A DNA stretch of 64,000 nt from Acanthosepion lycidas (Eukaryota; Mollusca; Cephalopoda; Sepiida; Sepiidae): NCBI GenBank assembly GCA_963932145.1, contig OZ010577.1, positions 19,715,227 to 19,779,226 of the forward strand, in the 5' to 3' direction. The notes under the pieces are model-generated. The model was not told the DNA's origin. It did not search any database and worked only from the letters and a program-made list of their open reading frames with translations. Position 1 is the stretch's first letter. Every line of letters begins with the position of its first letter. Below are positions 10,720 through 21,073 of the stretch, in pieces. The translations under genes and the position numbers were made by a program.

Positions 10720-12230
10720 TGACGTTAAGACGCCATCCAAGAAGATACATTTATTCCCAAAAGCCAAATATGTTTTGAAATGCTGAGATAAGTTATCTTT
10801 GATGACCAGATCTATGAATAATAATTCCAGGGATTATTTCCGTCCGAGTGAACTATGAGAATAATGCATCAAACGAAAACTGATTTATAAAAATGAAAAG
10901 AATATTAGTCTGGATAGCTTATGAAATAATGATATTGACACATCCCAACACTTCAGATAAGGATGAAGGCCAGAGAGTTTAGAGGCTGAAAATTTCTGAT
11001 AAAGACCAATAAAGAAAAGCATATTAGTCCGAACATCTCAGTGTGGAAGGTTAAGCGGAGAACATTTGGATTCGTAAAAATATTCAACTCACCTACAAAG
11101 AAAAATGAAACAAAAAAAAGTGTAGAAAGGATATAAAATGCAATTATAAAATTTTTACAATCAAAAAATTGTTAAAGGTGATTTAGTTTGTTTCTTTTTT
11201 TTTTTTTTTTTTTTTTTGTCTTGTTTTCCCGTTTCTTCTTATGAAAAGAGTTTCCGTACAACAGGAAAGTCGACACAGCAAGATTTTTTTAATGATTCTC
11301 TTTAGTCCTTTAGTTTGGACTTTTACTCGAACTCTTACTCTGAGTGACTACTTGATACGTTGTCACATGACGCATCAACGTAGTATTAATCAAAATATAC
11401 GTGAATATTTAACAGAAAAATGCTCGGCTCTGGTCAATTTATGAATTATGTATTACTTGAAGAGTGTAGGATTTCTGAAAACTTAATAACTATACATGCT
11501 TAAAAAGCTTATACTTTGAGGATTAATAATTTGATATATGTTTTAAATGCTGTGTAAATTCTATCTTTCTCCTTAATTTTAATTAAATTTTATTTTAAGT
11601 CAGTATCCAGCCCGTAGGGATATTGTATAGTATTAATAGTTTTCTATAAAAAGCGGATTTTACCTGAAATTAATGGAATACGTTCTAATAATATATCCGT
11701 TATAATTTGAATCTAATTCGTTAATTCTACCAAATCTTAACTTATATAGATTTTTCATTTTTTTCCACAAACACTGCAACACGTTGTAGTATTCCAGACT
11801 GTGATGAAGGACAAACAATGCATCGACCAAAAAGTACTGATAAAAAAAGAAACATAATTATTAATCCGAAATGTGCGTAGAATGCTAAAAAAAAGGTTCA
11901 TCCCAAAATCTTAAACTGGTTATATCAAATTTATCAGCTCAATGAGACTCGTTAGTAAATATTAATCACAAAGGAAAATGATAATTTTTTTATATATATG
12001 GCAATCAATATTTACAGTGAATCTACAAAAAGTCGGCGAACAAAACACAGACAAAATGTCATGAACCCACGGGATACGTTCTGAGATGAAAGATGAGTAT
12101 TTCCTTTTGTTTACAAATCTCGAGAAAAATCCGGAACGGTAAAGGAAGTATCTGTTCCTTCCAAAAGATTTTGCTCACTGTAACTGTGACTGCCATTTTG
12201 TGACGAGCTTTCTGCATCGGTTTCAAATGA
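10720..12230. other. AT-rich sequence, no gene seen
   Basis: A poly-T run lies at about 11196-11217. The ORF at 11241-11444 has no recognisable features. If the first exon of the PEBP gene is in this window it should be here or further left, but no short ATG-initiated segment ending at a donor and resembling the 57452 exon was found. Confidence 0.5.
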
Positions 12231-12233
12231 TTT

Positions 12234-12261
12234 TCGAAGACGAGTAAGAACTCGTCTTCGA
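12234..12261. other. Perfect 12-bp hairpin with 4-nt loop
   Basis: TCGAAGACGAGT at 12234-12245 and its reverse complement at 12250-12261 enclose the loop AAGA. It lies about 350 bp upstream of the second coding exon of the PEBP gene, presumably in the first intron. Function unknown. Confidence 0.7.
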
Positions 12262-12608
12262 TATTTTTCGTATATATTAAAACCAAACAAAACTGGTATC
12301 TGATTGCTTGCCTGTAGAATACTTCCTGTAAATGATTCCCAGGAACTATCCCACTTCTTTGTACCCAGAATAAATCAATAATAGATACTTCGTATACATT
12401 GAAATTAGTTGAGTTTATTTCTGGAGGTAAGGCTGGAAATATCAAAATTTGCCCTTTATGCAAAGTTTGGAGAAAAAGAGAAATTGTCATGTTATTTTGC
12501 CATTCTATTTTCGAACACTTAGTTTTCTTAAGCAACAACAGATTGTCTGTTGTCAATGTGGATCCAAATTCTGATTGTGTTTTACTTCATAAGTTATCTT
12601 TTTTTCAG

Positions 12609-12729
12609 GTACGCTATGGAAACACTGAAGTTTATCCAGGAATTACTCTAACCCCTTCAATGACAAAGAGCTATCCTCAAATCCGGTTTGATAATGAACC
12701 CGGCATCTTCTACACCCTCATCATGAACG
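12609..12729 (+). CDS. PEBP gene, second coding exon
   Basis: A pyrimidine-rich tract ending TTTTTTTCAG precedes the exon and GTAAGA follows at 12730. The 121-bp exon encodes the first beta strands (VRYGNTEVYPGITLTP then YTLIMN) and leaves a phase-1 G that completes the Asp of DPD in the next exon. The + frame is also open upstream to 12399, so genomic ORF callers extend it wrongly. Confidence 0.92.
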
Positions 12730-15700
12730 GTAAGAATTCTTCGCCAGCAATTCACTTTAAAAAAATGTAATGTTAAATATAAGAAACTAAGTTACATTTT
12801 ATTAATAGTCTGCATCTGTATTTCATTATGGTATTATGATACTTTTGTTTAGTATGGCATAAGGCCACAAATTTAGAGCCACATGTGAGGATTAGAGTTA
12901 CTACAGTAGTAGTGGATATGGGAGAACAATTTACTAACTATTACCCTTCAACAAAGCAAAGGTAAAGCTGTACTTGTATAATTCACATTGATTTATTGAA
13001 TAAACGTTTGCAATAATGGTAAGCTTTTTACGAAATCAAGTGCAAGATATCTCAATGTTAGTTGTATTTGATCCTAACATAGGAAATAAATTCACAGACT
13101 CTTTGTAAAGCATAATCCTATTGTACTAAAATCTCAGAATATGAAAGTAACTTAAAAGTATTACTATTAGTGCTATTACTCATTAGTAAATAAATTATAT
13201 TGAGTAAAAGAAAAACAAGAGGCTGTGGAAGAGTAGGGACAGATAAGAACGACTGTCTTTGGGTATGGCGTCAACTATGAAAAATGCGCTCCCGATTATG
13301 TAAGTTTGAATTGCTATTTTCTTATTTTTTTTTCTCGTCTAAGTTTTAATAGTTTACTCTAACAACCGAGAATTGAACCGGTTAAAAACTTTATGAGAAA
13401 CAAAAAGATGAAAGGCGATTTTCCTCTGCCAGGATTGGTTCCTGAGGTAACAATTCTGAACTGCTACTGCTGATACATATAAACTAGTTTTGAGTAAAAG
13501 AAATTCGAAAGCTCATAGGAAGAGCAAAAGACGCTTCCCAGAAACTAAGCATTGACATGAGAAATATTCATTAGAAAAAAAGGAAAGTATGCTTAACTGC
13601 TACGTAAAATCTCCTACAGAAGGTAACGACGAATAGTGAGAAAAAAGGACTAAGCATAAACTACAAGACAGAGGGCATGGTCGTCAGTAAGAGGATGAGC
13701 CTGAAATGTGATTTGAAGGCCGGGAACACTAGAATCAAGCAGACGCGGAAGTTTAAATATCTGGGAAGCTTCTTGACAGAGGACGATAAGTGCGACACTG
13801 AGATCCGTATACGTAATGGGATGGCCAAGAACACATTCCAAAAGCTGGACAGAGTACTGCGAGGCAGGCGGATTTCTTTGGTAACAAAGAAAAGAATACT
13901 GAACTGTTACGTGACATCTGCTCTTCTTTACGGCAGCGAATGTTGGACAATTTCCTCAAAGATAAAGAAGAGACTCGAGGCGACAGAGATGTGGTTCTAC
14001 AGAAGGATGCTAAGGATATCATGGACCGAGCGTGTGAACAGCGATATCTTAGAGAGGTTGTAAACAAGGAGGAGGCCTATTCTTAATATCAGGAAGAGGC
14101 AGCTGAAGTTTCTGGGACACATAATGAGGAAGAAGGGCCTGTAGAATCTGATACACACGGGTCGAATAGAGGGGAAGAGAGACAAGGTAAAACAACGTGT
14201 GACATACCTGGCGAACTTAAGCAAGTGGATGACAGAACGTGGTCTGAGGAAGGAAGCAGAGAGAAGGAACTTGCTGAGAGCTGCAAGGGATAGAGGGAGG
14301 TGGAGAGCCATGGTTGCCTATGTCCTGAAAGGACATAGTCACATAAAAAGAAAAGAAGCATCAAATCTTCAGTGAATGCTGAACAACTTACTCACACATG
14401 AAGAAGCCAATTGAATCGACAAAAATGTGGTTTACCAACAAATACTAAAAATAAAACGGACAGAAATGTGAACAATGAAGAAGCTTTAAGGAAAATAGGA
14501 ATAACAAGGAAACATATACTTACAATCAGAAAGAGACACTTGAAATTTGTGGGAGGAATAATAAGGAAAGAGTATCTAGAGAATTTAATGCAAGACATAC
14601 TAAAGGCAAGATTGGGCTCCTCCTCGGTATGGTGTAATGGTTAACAATTTTGTCCTCGCTAGAACAATTGCGATTGAGTAGTAAGTTCGATCCTCACTGT
14701 GTGCCCCGTGCTTTCAGCCTTGTGCCACGCCTAAGCTATGCTTAGAAAATCCTTATACTGAAGGCAAGATAAACGAGGGGAAACAATGAGTAACCTACTT
14801 AATATGCTTGTGTGAATGGATAGCAGAAGAGAGATAAAAAGTGATGATAAAAAATAGGAAGTTGTGAGGATCCATGACACGAAAGGGCTTTTATGTAAAA
14901 GAAGATTGCTGTCCATAGTTTTTAGCGCTTCAATTTGATGATTATAAGAATCATTAAGAAAAAATGAAGGAAAAAAAATGAAAAAAATAGACATAATTGG
15001 TGGAGAATATTGGCAACTTGGGAATTGTGCAAAAGAGTTGCATTTGACCGTGCAAACCAATGAACAAATAAGTTGTTCTATTCAAATGGCCCGAAGGACT
15101 GAAAGTCAAACTGATCAACCAGATTAGGTCAAAAGTTGGGATTAAATCAAATTTATGCACATAATAATATCAGAAATATAGGGTGTTCCAATAACTTGGA
15201 CCGATTTTAAATGTGAATTAAGTTTAAGTGTCTAATGATTTTTTTTTCTTTTTCTTTATTTAACAGTTTAAAACTTTGGCAATTTCAACCATGGAAAGAT
15301 TAACAATCAAACAGCGTGTTAAAGTTATCGAAGCCTATTACGAAAATGGACGTTCAAACAGAAGTGCATTTCGCACACTTCGCGATTTTTTGGTCAACAT
15401 AATCGACCAACCGAGAGTGCAATTGGAAAAATTGTTCGTAAATTCAAACAAACTGGGTCGGTGGCAGATGTGAAAATACCATTGCGTGCTCGTTGCAGTG
15501 CACGAGAATGTGGTCGGAAATCCAGACACCTCTATTCGTCATCGGTCGCAAGAATTAAACCTCTCCACAACAACGTTACATCGAATTTTGACAAAAGATT
15601 TGTCTCTAAACGCTTACAAAATTCAATTGACACAAGAACTGAAACCTGCTGACCACTTCGAGCGCCGTACATTCATCAATTGGGTGCACAAGTCGATGAA

Positions 15701-18700
15701 GATTTTTCGCAAAAAATCCTCTTTAGTGATGAAGCCCATTTTCCATGGTTGAAATTGCCAAAGACTTAAGTTATTAAATCTGAAAGAAAAAGAAAAAAAA
15801 TCATTAGACGCTTAAACTTAATTCACATTTAAAATCGGCCCAAGTTACTGGAACACTCTAGCAATGCAAATGCAAAAGGATGTATATCTATGTTTTATAG
15901 ATTATGCAAGAACGTTTGACAAAGTACGTCACAAAGAACTGTTGGAACTGCTAGGTAACCCTTGACATATTTGGGAAGGATATTAGAATAATCCAGAATC
16001 TACACTAACAGCAAATTACCTGTATACGGATAGAAAATGAATTCAGTAAATATACAAAAAGGTGTGTAAGGCAAAAATATGTTTTCTCACTAGACGTATT
16101 TAGTCTTATACAGTGAGAGGTCTAACCAGGATTCATTATTGGCAGCCACAATCTTAACAATATAAGATATGCAGATGACACAGTGTTCATAGCAGATGCA
16201 GGAAGGGGACTACAAGAACTCCTACAGAAAGTAGTGAAGGACTGACTAAAACATCAAATGCTAGAAGACGAAATGCATGGTCATCAGCAAAAGGAACAGC
16301 ACAGCATGCAAATTACAAATTGGGGATGCCCAAATCAAGCAAGTTCAATAATTTAAAAATTTAAATACATATAAAGTATTTTAATTTAACAGAGGACGGT
16401 AAATGTGATACTGAAATCCGAAGGTGCGTTGGGATAGCAAAAAAGGCCCTCCAAAACCTAAGCAAAGTAATAAGAAACAGAAAAATTTTGTTAGAAACAA
16501 AGAAAAAATTACTGAATTACTCTTATATAGCAGTGAATGCTGAACAATCTCACCACAGATGAAGATGAGGTGAAAAGAAATGTGATTCTATACAAGGATG
16601 ATGAGAATACCATAGACCAAGCATGTGAACAATGAAGTTTTAGAGAAAATTAAAACAAAAAAAGACACTTATATTTAACATCAAAAAGAGGCAGTTCAAA
16701 TTTCTTGTGCACATAATGAGGAAAGAGGGCTTGGAAAATTTGATACTTACAGAACATATGTAGGCAGCGCATAACCCATGCCTAACGAGCTTGTGTAAAC
16801 TGAATGAGAGGACAGGGTTTTAGGGAGATTGCAAAAAGACAAAATTTACTAAGAGCTACAAAGGAACGGAAATTGTGAAAAGATATGGTCGTCCAGAAAG
16901 GGCATGTCACAAAGAAGAAGAAGAAGAAGAAGAAGAATCAAAGAGAAGAAGATCCGTTCGGTTAGGAAAATCTTTGCTCTACCAGACAACATAGTGAAAC
17001 CGAGGAGAAAGTATAAACCTAGGAAAAAAACTGAAAGAAAAAAAATGTCAATATCAACGTAAAAATAGTACCCATCATTATCGGTGTGCTTAGAACAATC
17101 AAAGAATCATGCTAAGTGATGAGAAGTGGGAATTTAAAAAAAACATTTAAATGAAAGCATTCCTAAAACAAACTAAACTCAAGAAAAAAGTTGGAGTATC
17201 GAGATTTTACTTGATGTCATTTAATTTCTAGAAAAAAGAAAGAAACCACCATATAGATCGCAGGTCTGAAAACAAAATAGCTATAAAATAATTATAAAAC
17301 ATGATCCTACATTTAAAAAAATATAATAAAAGCATTTACTAAAGATTTTTTTTAATAAAATAACCTTTAATTCAAAATACAACAATATTGCGTTGAAATA
17401 AGTATTTTTCTGTTTAATGGCCGTTTTTTTTCTTTTTTTTTTTTTGTAACATTAACAGACCCAGATTTTCCCAGTCGCTCTGATCCCAAATTTGCTGAAT
17501 TCAGCCAATGGTTAGTTCTTAATGTTCACGATGGAGACGTTAATAAAGGGGATGTTATACACGAATACACAGGGCCACTACCTTCCAGAGGAACTGGTAT
17601 GTTGACCATTCATTCTTTGTCAATAATTGTACCAATATATATATATATATATGTGTGTGTGTGTATGCTAAAATGTGACAAGTATAATTCCCCTAAATTC
17701 TGTAAGTAACACTGCATTACTGTCTACTGATAGAAAACATATCATCCACATTCACAATGCTTTCCTATAGTAAAACAGTGCTACAAAATAATAATTATAC
17801 ATATAATAGCCCTATTCTTTTAATAATGCTTGCATTCATTCCTGACCACTGAGAATCCCTTTTTTCCTCATTTGCAATACATTCCTATAGTAAAACACTG
17901 CTACAAAATAATAATTCTACATATAATAGCCATATTCGCACGGTACTTATTCAACCATTAACTTAAGAATTAAGATACATTAGAAAATTCAAAGTATAAA
18001 ATCGTGAAATTTTATCGTGTAATACCAGCATGCATAATTATTTTTAAGCAGTGTTTTACTATAGAAAATGTTAGGCAAAACTTGAAATAGCAAATGATAC
18101 CCGAAAAATATTCATATAAATAAAAAAAAAACTTTGATGTGAAAATCGCGACAAAAATCCAAAGAAAGATCGGTAAAGTTATCGATCCTGACCTAGCATC
18201 TCGACTTCAGTCATTTTCCCTCTGTCTTTTCTATAAATATATTCATGACATTTGTTTTTTTCCTCTTTGGTACTTCGACCGCGTGAATTTAAGCGCACTA
18301 CTAGATTGGCTGTTAAGTCTCATCATCTTACTGTTGAAATTGATAGATATAACCGTAAGTTCTATTCTAATAGTTTAATTTCTCACACTTCTCACCTGTG
18401 GAAATCTTTTCCAGTTTCTTGCTTCACAGCCACATAAAATCTTAGAAAAATTAAATACAAAATCATTTGCAATCTTCTGTCTTCCTGAAACCTGCTTTTT
18501 TATTGTCCTTTCTCCTCACTAAAGTTTTCTCATTCTCTTCCATTTCTAATAGCACCTTGAGTCTTAGTGGCATTAACGCCTTACTTGGGCGGAAATTATT
18601 TAAAAAATGTTATGTCTGCTGCTAGTGAAGTTGGTTCACTTTACCGTGTTAGACAATTTTTCTTGTCAGAATCCATCTTGCACGTTTATAAATCTACCAA

Positions 18701-18860
18701 TCGTCCGTTCATTGAGTATTGCTGCCATATTTGATCTGGTATTCCTGATATTCTTGTTAAAATCCAAAGAAGGGAATGCAGTGTTATCGGTCCTGACCTC
18801 TTATCCCAATTTCGGTCACTTTCCCATCACCATGACAAGGCTTCCCTATTTTTTTGTTTA

Positions 18861-18911
<51 letters not shown>

Positions 18912-20748
18912 CATGGCAATTGTTCTTATAAGCCTTCCTCATTTACTGTTGAAATAGCTAGATCTAACCGTAAATTATATTCCAATAATTTACTTGCTCG
19001 CACTTTTCGTTTGTAGAACTCTCTTCCGGCTTCTGGATTTCTTATCCCCTACGATCTTCAAAACTCCAAATGCAACAGCAATCTTCTGACATCCTGAACT
19101 TTATTCTTTTATTGTCCTTTTCACTTATTAATGTTTCTTCATCTTCTTTCACTATCATTAATCCCTTCCGTCTCAGTGTCATTATCGCCTTGCCTGGGGT
19201 GAAATGAATTAAAAACAAAATATGCAAGAACGTGTAATTTTTCACAAAAAACTTTTAATCGATTTTAAACCAGTTGGTGTGTGTGTGTGTGTATTCCCAT
19301 ATTTACTGAAAGGATGACAGTGAATTCAAAATTCGCTATAATGGATATTGCTATTTACTGAAAGATCTTAAGAAACACGAAATACACCAGAAATATTACT
19401 AAATTTACTGGAAAGAATAATGAAATCATTTTTAACATTCACCAAATTCAAATAATGATAAAAATTGCACGGTAGTACAGACACTTTCACTGCTACGACT
19501 CAAAAATATATATCAACAAGAATATTCTATATCAAATGTCATTTATAGTGTTTGTTTATAATTAATTAATAATTATAATTAATTGTAAATATTTATTTTT
19601 GTAAGGTATTTTCTTTGTGTTGGTATTTCCATAAAGAGAAATTTTGTTCCTTTTATTTATTAAAATTATACCAAACTAAAATGCACTACATAAATCTCTA
19701 GTTATTATTAATTAAATTATAACAACACAAAGAAATTTACCATTAAATTAAAAATATAAAAAATTAAAAACTAAATCTGAAGATATATTAGATAAAAAAC
19801 AAAATAATAAATTTTGGCTTTTAATATTAATTTATGAATACTTGTGATTATTTGTGCTGTTATATTAGATTCGTATTTAGCTATAGGCATTTCTTACCTC
19901 CCTTTTATTGTTGGAATTATTAGGTTGGTGCAAAAATAATGACGATTTTTGACGTTAAAAATACGTCAAAAACGTCATTATTTTTGCACCAACCTAATAA
20001 CACCGAAAGTGAAGAAAAGGGAGAATTCAGATGAGCAGAATTTTAAGTTCAATAAATCCTTAAAAAAAGTTAATTCTACGATATTACTGGTGTTGTTACT
20101 GTCATTTTAATTTGATATTCTCACCAACTCTTTGATGTTTCGGCCGAGTGTTGATGATTATATCACAACTCCTCCCCACGGTTAGAGAGACAATAATACA
20201 TGAGCTGTTCCAGGCATAGCTGCCACCAGCTTACTCCCAATGTCAGGTATTTTCAAAACGTCTTCCGGTCGCACCAACCACAAAAGGGATAACTAGAGCT
20301 TCTGCTTGGTATATTTCTCTTGATTTATCCTGCCAGATCTTGGTACCTCTGTATTTTCGCTTCCTTTGTCTTTACGACGTTCTTATCTCAAGGTACCGCA
20401 ACATCTGTCAGGATCCATTTATCATTGCTCTTATGCATAAGTATGATATCAGGGCGATTTCTTTCCAAACGCTTATCAGTCAAGATGACCGTATCCCACA
20501 TGAGCTTCACTTGCTCATTCTTGGCTACTGGCGACGTTCAATGTTTGTACCACTTTTTTTTGCACTCAAGGCTATATTTCTTGTAGAATTCCCAATATAG
20601 TCTGAGAGTTATTGGGTTGGTGCAAAAATAATGACGTAATAATGTCGTTTTTTGACGTATTTTTTAACGTCAAAAAACGACATTATTACGTCATTATTTT
20701 TGCATCAACCTAATACTTTGCCATGCCGTTGTTTGCGTTCAATGACAC

Positions 20749-20808
<60 letters not shown>

Positions 20809-21032
20809 TTTTGGGTGTTTCATTTATAAAATTCCTTTATCTAGATATTTTTATTATGCTTTATCCGAGCACTGTGTACACTGTACGGGAAATTCTCCTT
20901 GCTTACTCTTTTCATCTACGCCTGTTATATAATTAATCATGACAAATATTAGAATATCTTCGTAGATAGCATTGACACTTTCAAGGTTATTTCGTGTTAT
21001 CGTAGAGTATTTTGGTAAATAGCAGTTCTGGA

Positions 21033-21073
<41 letters not shown>

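Larger units (their letters stand above)
12730..17458 (+). other. PEBP intron 2, filled with retroelement remnants
   Basis: This 4.7-kb intron carries, in the same orientation as the gene, RTE-like LINE 3' pieces (13620-14370, 14430-14620, 15870-16940), a tRNA-type SINE (14625-14780) and a fold-back mariner (15181-15858). The 12780-13600 part shows nothing recognisable. Confidence 0.7.

Noticed and set aside
12059-12556. 165-residue - strand ORF as a gene
   Set aside because: No recognisable family, AT-rich composition as in its surroundings and no splice or promoter support; kept only as a low-interest finding.
14622-14700. tRNA gene candidate
   Set aside because: A and B boxes are present but the acceptor and anticodon arms do not close; it is a SINE head.
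16913-16936. GAA repeat as a possible CRISPR-like or regulatory array
   Set aside because: Simple trinucleotide repeat at a LINE 3' end; no spacers.
20652-20936. Leu-rich ORF
   Set aside because: Translation of the TTA microsatellite.
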